The notes beneath the pieces are model-generated. The model saw only the letters and a list, made by a program, of their open reading frames with translations. It was not told the origin of the DNA and did no database searches. From NCBI RefSeq assembly GCF_008329905.1, contig NZ_CP032155.1, positions 5,580,001 to 5,644,000 of the forward strand: a DNA stretch of 64,000 nt. The letters are read 5' to 3'. A program made the position numbers and the translations under genes. Positions 51,067-59,115 of the stretch are shown piece after piece. Every line of letters begins with the position of its first letter. Within the stretch, counting starts at the first letter, position 1. This DNA is from Mycobacterium sp. ELW1 (GTDB taxonomy: Bacteria; Actinomycetota; Actinomycetes; Mycobacteriales; Mycobacteriaceae).

Positions 51067-52191
51067 ATGCAAACCCAAGCAGCGGTGCTGTTCGAGCGCA
51101 ACACGCCGTGGTCGATCGAGACCATCGAACTCGACGAGCCGAAGGCCACTGAGGTACTGGTCGAATTGCACGCGTCAGGCATGTGCCACTCCGACGACCA
51201 CCTGGTGACCGGTGACATGCCGATCCGGCTGCCCTGCATCGGCGGGCACGAGGGCGCGGGCGTCGTGAAAGCTGTCGGCGACCACGTGTCCTGGCTCAGT
51301 CCGGGCGACCATGTGGTGTTCAGCTTCATCCCGTCGTGCGGTCGTTGCCCGTCGTGTTCGACCGGTCATCAGAGCCTGTGCGACCTTGGCGCAAAGATCT
51401 ACTCCGGCATGCAAATTCACGACGAGACCGCACGCCACCACATCAATGGCGAGGACATCGCACTGGCTTGCGGTGTCGGCTCCTTCGCACACCACACCGT
51501 CGTGCACGAGGCGAGTTGCGTCAAGATCCCGGAGCACTACAAGCTGGAAACCGCGTGCCTGCTGGGTTGTGGATTCATCACGGGGTGGGGGTCTGCGGTC
51601 TATGCCGCCGGCGTCCGGCCCGGTGACACTGTGGCGATCGCGGGCGTCGGAGGCATCGGTGCCGCCGCGGTTCAGGGCGCCCGCTTGGCGGGGGCCCGCA
51701 CGATCACCGTCATCGACCCGTCGGAGTACAAACGCGCCGAGGCCGTGAAGATGGGCGCCACTCACACCGCGGCCGACTGGAAGGAAGCGAAAGGAGTAGT
51801 CGCCGAAGCCACCTGGGACCGCGGCGTCGACAAGTTCATCTGCGCGATGGGAGTCGGCGACGGCCAGCTGGTCGGCCAGGCGCTGGCCATGACGGCCAAG
51901 CGCGGCAAGCTGGTGGTCACCAACATCCACCCGATGCTCGAGCGCGAGATCCGGGCCAATCTGATGGACCTGACCCTTACCGAAAAGCAGATCATCGGAA
52001 CCCTTTATGGCTCGGGCAATCCGCGGGCCGACATCCCCAAGATCCTCGAGCTGAGCAGCGCCGGACAGGTGGACCTCGACGCGATGGTCACCCGCACCTA
52101 CCCGTTGGAGAAGGTCAATGACGGCTACGCGGACATGCACGCGGGCGCCAACATTCGCGGCGTGCTGATCTATCCGCCCGCCGAGACGTAA
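51067..52191 (+). CDS. Zinc alcohol dehydrogenase, NDMA/mycofactocin type
   Basis: A 374-residue medium-chain dehydrogenase: catalytic zinc ligands in ASGMCHSDDH and GGHEGAGVV, structural zinc cysteines in SCGRCPSCSTGHQSLC, and the Rossmann motif VAIAGVGGIGAAAVQ. The features ARHHINGEDIALACGVGSFAHH and KQIIGTLYGSGNPRADIPKIL are typical of the actinobacterial group whose tightly bound cofactor is recycled by mycofactocin or NDMA. It oxidises an alcohol to an aldehyde. GGAGGGGAATTC precedes the ATG. Confidence 0.92.
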   Translation: MQTQAAVLFERNTPWSIETIELDEPKATEVLVELHASGMCHSDDHLVTGDMPIRLPCIGGHEGAGVVKAVGDHVSWLSPGDHVVFSFIPSCGRCPSCSTGHQSLCDLGAKIYSGMQIHDETARHHINGEDIALACGVGSFAHHTVVHEASCVKIPEHYKLETACLLGCGFITGWGSAVYAAGVRPGDTVAIAGVGGIGAAAVQGARLAGARTITVIDPSEYKRAEAVKMGATHTAADWKEAKGVVAEATWDRGVDKFICAMGVGDGQLVGQALAMTAKRGKLVVTNIHPMLEREIRANLMDLTLTEKQIIGTLYGSGNPRADIPKILELSSAGQVDLDAMVTRTYPLEKVNDGYADMHAGANIRGVLIYPPAET

Positions 52192-52229
52192 CGCCGCCTC
52201 GGGTGATCGGGCACCACCACCGACACCCG

Positions 52230-52733
52230 TCAGGCGGTAGGCCCCCACTGGGTGACCGATGATGTGAACGAGCCGCCCAGTTTGGCCAATATCCAGGGCG
52301 GCAAGCGTTTTGGCATGGGCAGCTGCACCGGGCGGGCACCACGAGCTTCGAGCAGGTCTTCGTATGCGGCGGTGTCGCCACTGAACGGCTGTCCCTCGCC
52401 CGCGATGAAACCGTAGAGTTCACAGCCGTCCGGGCCGGCCTCCCAGGGGCCGAACACGTCACCCCACTCGAGCATGATGTGGGTGCCTGCGCCGGCTACC
52501 ACGTCACCGCAGCGGATCTCACCGGCGAGGATGAAGTTGCTGTGATCGCCGGTGTGGCCGTGCTGAGGGGAGATCGCGCCTGGATCCCACTTGTTCCAGA
52601 AGGCAAAGTAGCGGGGCGACAGCTCAATCCACTTCTCCCAGATCGACGCCGTGTGGCCGTCGGCGAACTCGTAGCGGAGCATCTCCTCGGCCGGCACGTC
52701 GTCGAGATGCTTGATCGAGGGTCCGCCCCTCAT
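52230..52733 (-). CDS. Cupin-fold protein
   Basis: A 167-residue single-domain cupin: PQHGHTGDHSNFILAGEIRCGD is a cupin motif 1 with metal-binding His residues, and AGAGTHIMLEWGDVFGPW fits motif 2. It could be a metal-dependent oxygenase or isomerase or a binding protein. The start overlaps the stop of the upstream Gfo/Idh gene (ATGA), so the two form an operon. Confidence 0.82.
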   Translation of the reverse strand: MRGGPSIKHLDDVPAEEMLRYEFADGHTASIWEKWIELSPRYFAFWNKWDPGAISPQHGHTGDHSNFILAGEIRCGDVVAGAGTHIMLEWGDVFGPWEAGPDGCELYGFIAGEGQPFSGDTAAYEDLLEARGARPVQLPMPKRLPPWILAKLGGSFTSSVTQWGPTA

Positions 52734-53812
52734 ATTTGCACCGCTTCCCAACCGCCACCTTCCGCCGAGCGGTGCGCCGCGTCGATCACGGCCAGCGACA
52801 GCAGCCCGTCTTCGAACGTGGCTGCCGCACTGGGGCCGCCGTCGAAGGCAGGCAGCCAGTCCTGCAGCATCAGCGCCATCGCCCGGCTGGCGTGCCCCGC
52901 CAGGCCTTTGGGTAGATGCTCAGGATGGTCCGGCTCTCGTTCATCGACAGTCAGTGGGCTCAATCCGTCATCGGTGGCGGCGCCGAGACTGTATGCCGCC
53001 GAGCGCAAATCGCCATCGCCGATGATCGTGCCATCAGCTCCGAACAATTCAAGGCGGTAATGATCGGCATGAGCGCCCATCACCGAGAGGCTGAGGACAA
53101 CGGTCACCCCGGACTCCATGCGCATCAACAGCGCGGCGGTGTCGTCGGCGGTGACGTGCAGGGTGCTTCCGTCGGGCAGGACGCGCACGGGGTCGCTGGT
53201 GCGAACCTCCGCACAGACGGAGACCGGGCGCCCGAGCAGGCTGCACAAGAAGTCCAGGTCGTGCACCAGCATGCCGGCCAGGTAACCGCCGCCCTGCTCG
53301 CGGTCGTACATCCAGTTCGCCTGAAGTGGATGGCCCGGGTGCCAGTAGGAGGCGCTGCGGCTGACTCGCGCAAAGTACTGGGTGCCGAGGAAGCCCGAAC
53401 GCACCCGGTCCGCGACGGCCAACCAGTCTGGATTCCAGCGGTTCTCGAAGCAGCAGGCAGTGGGCACATTCCCCGCGGCCGCAGCACGCACCATCGAACG
53501 GGCCGCATCGAGGTCCCCGGCAAGCGGCTTCTCGCACAGCACCGGCTTACCGGCCGCCAAGGCGGCGAGCGTCATGTCGTGATGCAGCACGGTGGGTGTT
53601 GCAACGGAAATGACGTCCAGGTCGTCGCGGGTCACGAACGACTCCCAGTCGGTCGAGGTTGCCTCGATGCCCAGTTTGGTGGCGACCCGCTCCAGCCGCT
53701 CAGGCGTCCGCGCGCAAAGGGCGACGGGTTCGAAGCCCTTCGCCGCCCGAAAACCTGGCACCTGCACGTGCGCACCCCAGCCCACGCCGATGATGCCGAC
53801 CCGCAACGTCAT
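52730..53812 (-). CDS. Gfo/Idh/MocA-family oxidoreductase
   Basis: A 360-residue NAD(P)-dependent oxidoreductase: VGIIGVGWGAHVQVPGFR (Rossmann), SVATPTVLHHDMTLAALAAGKPVLCEKPLAGDL (the hallmark EKP motif) and GGGYLAGMLVHDLDFLCSLLG. The ATG at 53812 follows GAGGAGCG. Members oxidise or reduce sugars, alcohols or diols. A region C palindrome lies 41 bp upstream, and the P450 operon is divergent. Confidence 0.92.
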   Translation of the reverse strand: MTLRVGIIGVGWGAHVQVPGFRAAKGFEPVALCARTPERLERVATKLGIEATSTDWESFVTRDDLDVISVATPTVLHHDMTLAALAAGKPVLCEKPLAGDLDAARSMVRAAAAGNVPTACCFENRWNPDWLAVADRVRSGFLGTQYFARVSRSASYWHPGHPLQANWMYDREQGGGYLAGMLVHDLDFLCSLLGRPVSVCAEVRTSDPVRVLPDGSTLHVTADDTAALLMRMESGVTVVLSLSVMGAHADHYRLELFGADGTIIGDGDLRSAAYSLGAATDDGLSPLTVDEREPDHPEHLPKGLAGHASRAMALMLQDWLPAFDGGPSAAATFEDGLLSLAVIDAAHRSAEGGGWEAVQI

Positions 53813-53852
53813 ATGCGCTCCTCGATCTGTTCCAAAATCGGTCTCCAACTAG

Positions 53853-53866
53853 TGACACTAATGTTA
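53853..53866. promoter_or_regulatory. Region C palindrome
   Basis: TGACACTAATGTTA lies 41 bp upstream of the Gfo/Idh start. With its flanks it matches the element before the dioxygenase at 42672 in inverse orientation. Confidence 0.62.
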
Positions 53867-53941
53867 GATATCTATGGGACTCAAGAGCCGGACCGCACCA
53901 CATCCAACGATTTGGTCGGGTGCCCCGCCATTGCCTAAAAG

Positions 53942-53955
53942 TGACACTAGTGCCA
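53942..53955. promoter_or_regulatory. Region C palindrome
   Basis: TGACACTAGTGCCA lies 13 bp before the GTG chosen as P450 start. It shares ten of its first ten bases, allowing A/G at position nine, with the other copies. Confidence 0.6.
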
Positions 53956-53967
53956 GAATCGGGAATT

Positions 53968-55242
53968 GTGAGCGCGATTGACATCGACGAGCAGCAGTTT
54001 GCACCGCTGATCGACCTGCAGTGGTGGCAGGACCACCCGGGCGACCGAGCGGAGCTCTACCAGCGGCTGCGCGATGCCGGCGCCCCCGTATTCGTGCGAA
54101 CCAACCGGTCCGACTCGCCCCGGCCGCGCGGATTCTGGGCGGTCGGCTCGCACCGCGACGTCAGCGACATCAGCCGCAGGCCCGAAGACTTCAGTTCTGG
54201 TCAGGGCACGCAGATCTTCGACCAGAGCGCGGAGCTGCGCGAGTACCGTGGCTCGATCATCGATATGGATGATCCCGAACACATGCGGCTGCGCAAGATC
54301 GTCTCCCGCGGCTTCAGTCCTCGGATGCTGTCCGCGTTGCGCGGGCTGGCCGAGGAAACGACCGCGGAAATCCTCGATGAGATGCCGCGCTCGGGTGAGT
54401 GCGACTTCGTCTCCTCGTTCGCAACGCTGCTGCCGCTGCGCATCATCGACAACATGCTCGGCGTGCCCCGCGAGCACGAGCAGTTCATCCTGCGCGCCAC
54501 CAATATCGTGCTGGGCGCCTCGGACCCCGAGTACGTGCCCGACCAGACGGTCGAGGGCATCGGGGCGGCCGTCACCGAGATCAGCGAGCAGCTGATCGAA
54601 CTGCTGAAGGGCATCGCCGAGGACCGCATCGCCCATCCCCGCGACGACGTGATCAGCAAGCTGGTCACCTCGGACGAGGAGAACCTCACGCCCCAGGAGC
54701 TGGCGAAGTTCTTCATCCTGTTGATCGGCGCGGGCAACGAGACGACCCGCAACGCGCTCACCCACGGCTTGCTGATCCTCAGTGCTCATCCGGACCAACG
54801 CGACCGGCTGCTGGCGGATTACGACCGGCTGGCACCGACAGCGGTCGAGGAGATCCTGCGGTGCGCCAGCCCGGTGATCCACATGCGCCGCACGGTCACT
54901 CGTGACGGCGTCACGCTCACCGACGCCAACGGTGACGCCACCCATGTCTTCAACGCGGGCGACAAGGTCGTGGTCTGGTATCCGGCCGCCAACCGCGACC
55001 CCGCGGTGTTCGACGATCCGGAGGCGTTCGACATCTCACGAAAGCCCAACAATCACATCGCCTTCGGCGGCCCCGGCCCGCACTACTGTCTTGGGGCGCA
55101 CCTGGCCAGGCTCGAGTTGAACGTGGCGTTCAAGATGCTCTATCAACGCTACCCGGACATCACTGCGGCTGGGGAACCCGTCATGCTGAGGTCGAATTTC
55201 GTCAACGGCATCAAACATTTGAAGGCCACCTACACACCATGA
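53968..55242 (+). CDS. Cytochrome P450 (CYP125/142-like features)
   Basis: A 424-residue P450: I-helix GAGNETTRNALTHG at about 254-267 (the NETTRN version is seen in steroid C26/C27 hydroxylases such as CYP125), ExxR (EILR) at 295-298, and heme loop FGGPGPHYCLGAHLARLE with Cys at about 374. The GTG at 53968 is chosen because the upstream part overlaps the operator-like site; a GTG at 53941 is the alternative. It is the first gene of a tight rightward operon; its stop overlaps the enoyl-CoA hydratase start. Confidence 0.92.
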   Translation: MSAIDIDEQQFAPLIDLQWWQDHPGDRAELYQRLRDAGAPVFVRTNRSDSPRPRGFWAVGSHRDVSDISRRPEDFSSGQGTQIFDQSAELREYRGSIIDMDDPEHMRLRKIVSRGFSPRMLSALRGLAEETTAEILDEMPRSGECDFVSSFATLLPLRIIDNMLGVPREHEQFILRATNIVLGASDPEYVPDQTVEGIGAAVTEISEQLIELLKGIAEDRIAHPRDDVISKLVTSDEENLTPQELAKFFILLIGAGNETTRNALTHGLLILSAHPDQRDRLLADYDRLAPTAVEEILRCASPVIHMRRTVTRDGVTLTDANGDATHVFNAGDKVVVWYPAANRDPAVFDDPEAFDISRKPNNHIAFGGPGPHYCLGAHLARLELNVAFKMLYQRYPDITAAGEPVMLRSNFVNGIKHLKATYTP

Positions 55243-56042
55243 CTTCGATCGAGCCGGTGTTGTCCGTCGTGGCGGACGGCATCATGACCATCACGCTGAA
55301 CCGACCCGAGGCCGCCAACGCGGTGCGACCCGACGACCGGGACGCACTCATCGGACTGTTGACCAACGCAGACGGCGACGAGAAGGTACGGGTCGTGGTG
55401 TTGCGGGCCAACGGCAAGCACTTCTGCTCGGGGGCCGACGTGGGCTCGCTGGCCGAGCGCCGGGCACAGGGTCAGAAGCGGGTCATGGAGCCCACGCGCC
55501 GCATCATGAACGGCGCCCAGAAACTGGTGGCCGGCATCCTCGATTGCAACAAGCCGGTGGTCGCCGCGGTCCATGGCGCCGCCACCGGGTTGGGCGCACA
55601 CATGGTGTACGCATCCGACCTGGTGATCGCGACCGAGAACGCTTATTTCGCAGAGTCGTTCGTCAAGCGCGGGTTGGTTGTCGACGGCGGCGGCTGCTAC
55701 CTACTGCCCCGGCGCATCGGTATGCAGAAAGCCAAGGAGCTGACCTTCTTTGGGGAGCGGCTCACCGCCGCCGAGGCGTTGGCGCTCGGACTGGTGAACC
55801 GCGTCGTCAGCACGGAGGAATTCGACACCGTCGTGGCGGATTTCGCCGGCAGGCTTGCCGGTTCGCCAACGAGCGCCATCGCGTTCACCAAGCGTCTGCT
55901 CAACGACTCCCCCGACACCGATCGGTCCGGTGCGTTCGTCGCGGAGGCCATGGCGCAGGAGATCCAGTCCTATTCGCACGACTCGACCGAGGGCGTGCAG
56001 GCGTTCGTCGAGAAACGTCCGACCGAGTTCACCGGATGGTGA
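55239..56042 (+). CDS. Enoyl-CoA hydratase/isomerase (crotonase family)
   Basis: A 267-residue crotonase-fold protein: ITLNRPEAANAVRP, the oxyanion-hole segment KHFCSGADVGSLAE and HGAATGLGAHMVYASDLVIA, and AESFVKRGLVVDGGGCYLLPRRIG. The second catalytic position carries Asp in VVDGGG, as in hydratase/isomerase variants. Overlap ATGA with the P450 stop gives translational coupling. It hydrates or isomerises an enoyl-CoA. Confidence 0.92.
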   Translation: MTSIEPVLSVVADGIMTITLNRPEAANAVRPDDRDALIGLLTNADGDEKVRVVVLRANGKHFCSGADVGSLAERRAQGQKRVMEPTRRIMNGAQKLVAGILDCNKPVVAAVHGAATGLGAHMVYASDLVIATENAYFAESFVKRGLVVDGGGCYLLPRRIGMQKAKELTFFGERLTAAEALALGLVNRVVSTEEFDTVVADFAGRLAGSPTSAIAFTKRLLNDSPDTDRSGAFVAEAMAQEIQSYSHDSTEGVQAFVEKRPTEFTGW

Positions 56043-56047
56043 CGACG

Positions 56048-56473
56048 ATGGCGCGCGCGGATATTCCCACCATCGATGCCGCCAGTGCCCCCTACTGGGA
56101 GGCCGCCCGGCAGGGTCGACTGTTGATCGCCCAGTGCGCGACGTGCGGCAGGGTGCATCACTACCCTCGGCCATTCTGTCCGCACTGCTGGAGTGAAGAC
56201 GTGCACCCGGTCCAAGCCAGCGGGGCGGGCATACTCTATACGTATTCGGTTGTATACGTGAATGATCTGGCTCCGTTCAAGGAGCGATTGCCGTACGTGG
56301 CAGCCATCGTCGAATTGGACGAGGGCCCGCGATTGATGACCACGATCGAGAACATCGAACCGGAGCGGCTTGCGGTCGGCATGGGGGTGACCGCGGTGTT
56401 TCGACCCGTGAACGACGACGATCCCGACAGCCCCTACCTGACGGTGTTCATACCCAACGAGGAGAACGCATGA
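56048..56473 (+). CDS. DUF35 zinc-ribbon/OB-fold protein
   Basis: A 141-residue DUF35 protein with an intact zinc ribbon CATCGRVHHYPRPFCPHC and an OB fold containing LPYVAAIVEL. An in-frame ATG at 56036 that overlaps the hydratase stop is an alternative start. There is no thiolase in this operon, so the partner must be elsewhere. The next gene overlaps its stop (ATGA). Confidence 0.88.
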   Translation: MARADIPTIDAASAPYWEAARQGRLLIAQCATCGRVHHYPRPFCPHCWSEDVHPVQASGAGILYTYSVVYVNDLAPFKERLPYVAAIVELDEGPRLMTTIENIEPERLAVGMGVTAVFRPVNDDDPDSPYLTVFIPNEENA

Positions 56474-57393
56474 CCGGACTACTTGACGGCAAGGTCGCCC
56501 TGGTGACCGGGGCGGGCCACGGCATCGGCCGCGGACACGCGCTCGAACTCGCCAAGCACGGCGCGACGGTAATCGTCAACGACCTGGGTACGAGCCTGTC
56601 GGGTGAGGGTAGCGGCAAGGTCGCCGACGAGGTCGTCGCCATCATCGAAAACCGCGGCGGTGTAGCAGTTTCGGACTTCAGCGACGTCGGAGACGAGGAG
56701 CAGGTCGACCTCGCTGTCGAACGGGCGTACTCGCAGTTGGGTCGACTGGATATCGTGGTGAACAACGCGGGCATCGTGCGCGACAAAGCGATCTGGAACA
56801 TGAGCGTCGATGACTTCGATCTGGTGATGCGGGTTCACGTCCGCGGCAGCTGGCTCACGAGCCGGGCCGTCGCCCGAAAGTGGCGGACCGAGTCCAAGGA
56901 GTCGGGCGGAAAGGTGTACGGCCGGATCATCAACACCACGTCTGGCGCCGGCCTGCACGGCCACTTCGGCCAAACCAACTACAGCGCTGCCAAGTCGGCG
57001 ATCGTGGGACTCACGCAGACCTTGAGCCTGGAGCTGGCGTCGATCGGCGCCACGGTCAATGCCATCAGCCCGGGCGGCCGCACCCGGATGTCCGCCTCCA
57101 TGCCAGGGGCGGCCGCACCGATCGAGCCCGACGAGCGCGCCGAGGACGAGTTCGATCCCAAGGACCCGTCGCTGGGCTCACCGGTGGTCGCCTGGCTGGC
57201 CAGCCCGGAGGCTGGTCACGTCAGCGGCCAGGTGATCAGGGCCATGGGTGAACACGTCCAACTACTCAAGGGCTGGCACCCGGTGGCATCGGTATCGAAC
57301 GGCGAGAAGCGCTGGGATGCGAATACATTGGGCACGATCATGGCGACCGACGTGTTCGGCACCCGAAACACCGGCCTGCGGCTGGGCGGCTGA
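56470..57393 (+). CDS. SDR, multifunctional-enzyme-2-like 3-hydroxyacyl-CoA dehydrogenase
   Basis: A 307-residue SDR: VALVTGAGHGIGRGHALELA, VIVNDLGTSLSG and VVNNAGIVRDKAIWNMS (typical of the dehydrogenase unit of MFE-2/17beta-HSD4 and mycobacterial Hsd4 proteins). INTTSGAGLHGHFGQTNYSAAK follows with Ser-Tyr-Lys intact. A C-terminal 70-residue extension follows the SDR core. It is in operon with P450, hydratase and DUF35, which fits oxidation of a 3-hydroxyacyl-CoA. Confidence 0.93.
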   Translation: MTGLLDGKVALVTGAGHGIGRGHALELAKHGATVIVNDLGTSLSGEGSGKVADEVVAIIENRGGVAVSDFSDVGDEEQVDLAVERAYSQLGRLDIVVNNAGIVRDKAIWNMSVDDFDLVMRVHVRGSWLTSRAVARKWRTESKESGGKVYGRIINTTSGAGLHGHFGQTNYSAAKSAIVGLTQTLSLELASIGATVNAISPGGRTRMSASMPGAAAPIEPDERAEDEFDPKDPSLGSPVVAWLASPEAGHVSGQVIRAMGEHVQLLKGWHPVASVSNGEKRWDANTLGTIMATDVFGTRNTGLRLGG

Positions 57394-57394
57394 C

Positions 57395-57976
57395 GTGGCA
57401 GACATCGCGGAAGTCGAGCGGGAGTTCCGGCGCTACTTCATGACGGGTCCCGTGCACGAAGATTGGGCAGCCTGGGCAAAGCTGTTCACCGACGATGCAA
57501 CGTATTTCGACCACTTCTACGGCACCTTCACCGGTCCCGACGAAATCACCAAGTTCCTCGAGGGGACGATGGGCGCGGCGCCAGAGGTCTACAGCCCACT
57601 CGTCTGGTACGCCGTCGACGGTACCCGTGTTGCCTACAAAGTCGTCAACCGCGCCGACAACCCGGAACCCGGCGGCGAACCCATCGACTTTCCCTCGTAT
57701 CAGTTCATCGAGCATGCCGGCGAAGGCAAATGGCGCTCAGAAGAGGACGTCTGGGTGTTCGCGGAGATGAAGGTGTTCGCGCGGCGCTATGCCAAAGCCG
57801 TCGTTGACCATCCGCAGACATTGGAACAGCAACTGCGCCGCGAAAACTGGGGCTCGTGGGTCGACTGGGCGCGTCCCGCACCCGGACATCAAGCCGCCCC
57901 CTCATGGCTGGACAAAGACAATTTCGTGCCGTTCACCGGCATTGGGGACATCGACTTCGGCATCCGCTCGCACTGA
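57395..57976 (+). CDS. SnoaL/NTF2-like protein
   Basis: A 193-residue protein with an NTF2-type start (EREFRRYFMTGPVHEDWAAWAKLFTDDATYFDHFYGTFTGPDEI) and a longer C-terminal region rich in Trp and Arg. The GTG at 57395 is one base after the SDR stop. It could be a ketosteroid-isomerase-like or hydroxylase small-subunit-like protein. It ends the P450 operon; no reaction can be assigned. Confidence 0.78.
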   Translation: MADIAEVEREFRRYFMTGPVHEDWAAWAKLFTDDATYFDHFYGTFTGPDEITKFLEGTMGAAPEVYSPLVWYAVDGTRVAYKVVNRADNPEPGGEPIDFPSYQFIEHAGEGKWRSEEDVWVFAEMKVFARRYAKAVVDHPQTLEQQLRRENWGSWVDWARPAPGHQAAPSWLDKDNFVPFTGIGDIDFGIRSH

Positions 57977-58015
57977 CGCCTGCCGACAGCGGGCTCCGCG
58001 AATCTACCTGCTGCG

Positions 58016-59071
58016 CTATGGGGTTGATTCAGCAGCCTCGACGAATAACGCACCCATACGGTCGGGTGTGCTGCCGTGCAACACTAGTTCGTCGGCTCCC
58101 GCCTCGCGATAGCGCTCGAACATCTCGCGACAGGACCGCGCCGATCCGATCGCCGCCGCTTCGGCAGTCCAAGCGGCGGGTAATACCGACGCCACCTCGA
58201 CGAGTTCCGCCCGGGTGAGCACGGAATCGGCCGCGCCCCTGACGTTGGCGAGCAGCGGGTGAGATCGCAACTGTGACAACGGCTCCAGATCCCACCCATT
58301 GGCTTCCGCCAAACGCTCCCCGAAACCTGGAATCTGGTAGTAAGTCACGGCCCGCGCCCCGACCACGGCTAGTTCCTCCTCGGCATGAAGTTCGCACGCC
58401 GTCACGACTGTCGCATACACCCGTACGCTGCCCTGCGGCCGCCGAGCGGCCCGTTCGGCATCGCGGACGCGCCCCACCGAGCGTCGAACCGCTGCGGGCG
58501 TCAGGAACGGGTGCAGCAGCACACCGTCGAAGTGGTGGCCCGCGAGTTCGAGACCCTTGGGGCCGATCGCCGCAAAGACCAGCGGCGGGACCGGTTGGTC
58601 GGGGACGTCGTTGAGCCGCAACGACGGATACGTGCCGGCTGGTCCGTCGTACCGGACCTTCTCACCTCGGCAAAGCCGACGGAAGATGTCGACGTGATCG
58701 ACGATCGAGGCGTTTGTCGACCGTGGCAGCCCAACGGCCTTCCACATTGCGTCCACCGAGCGACCGACGCCCAGCACGAACCGCCCACCCGACAGCGCCT
58801 GCGCGGTCATTGCCAACGACGCCAGCAGGGCGGGATGGCGAGACTGCAAATGCGTTATGCCCGAACCGATTCTGATGCTCGATGTAGCCTGGCCGACTGC
58901 CCCAGCGATCACGCCGAGATCCTTCGTGCCCCACCGCTCACTGAGCCAGACCGTGCTCATGCCGTAGCGCTCGGCCGCTTGCGCCTGAGAAATCACCGCA
59001 CAGGGGTCGGTGACGCGACCGGGCAATACGTAGGCGCCGAGAGCGATGCCGCTATGTCCATTGCCAGCCAT
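58016..59071 (-). CDS. LLM-class F420-dependent oxidoreductase
   Basis: A 351-residue luciferase-like TIM-barrel protein: AYVLPGRVTDPCAVISQAQAAERYGMSTVWLSERWG, IRIGSGITHLQSRHPALLASLAMTAQALSGGRFVLGVGRS and VPPLVFAAIGPKGLELAGHHFDGVLLHP. These fit a family of mycobacterial F420-dependent enzymes. ATG 59071 is preferred over an upstream in-frame codon. It is convergent with the SnoaL-like gene and divergent from the kinase at 59116; a weak region C-like site is between. Confidence 0.9.
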   Translation of the reverse strand: MAGNGHSGIALGAYVLPGRVTDPCAVISQAQAAERYGMSTVWLSERWGTKDLGVIAGAVGQATSSIRIGSGITHLQSRHPALLASLAMTAQALSGGRFVLGVGRSVDAMWKAVGLPRSTNASIVDHVDIFRRLCRGEKVRYDGPAGTYPSLRLNDVPDQPVPPLVFAAIGPKGLELAGHHFDGVLLHPFLTPAAVRRSVGRVRDAERAARRPQGSVRVYATVVTACELHAEEELAVVGARAVTYYQIPGFGERLAEANGWDLEPLSQLRSHPLLANVRGAADSVLTRAELVEVASVLPAAWTAEAAAIGSARSCREMFERYREAGADELVLHGSTPDRMGALFVEAAESTP

Positions 59072-59082
59072 GAACGCTATTC

Positions 59083-59097
59083 TGACAGTAGTGTTCA
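59083..59097. promoter_or_regulatory. Weak region C-like palindrome
   Basis: TGACAGTAGTGTTCA, flanked by C and G to give CTGA...TCAG arms. Its reverse complement is one inserted base away from TGACACTACTGTCA. It lies in the 44-bp divergent promoter between the F420 oxidoreductase and the kinase. Confidence 0.4.
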
Positions 59098-59115
59098 GTT
59101 TTTGAAAGGATGCCG

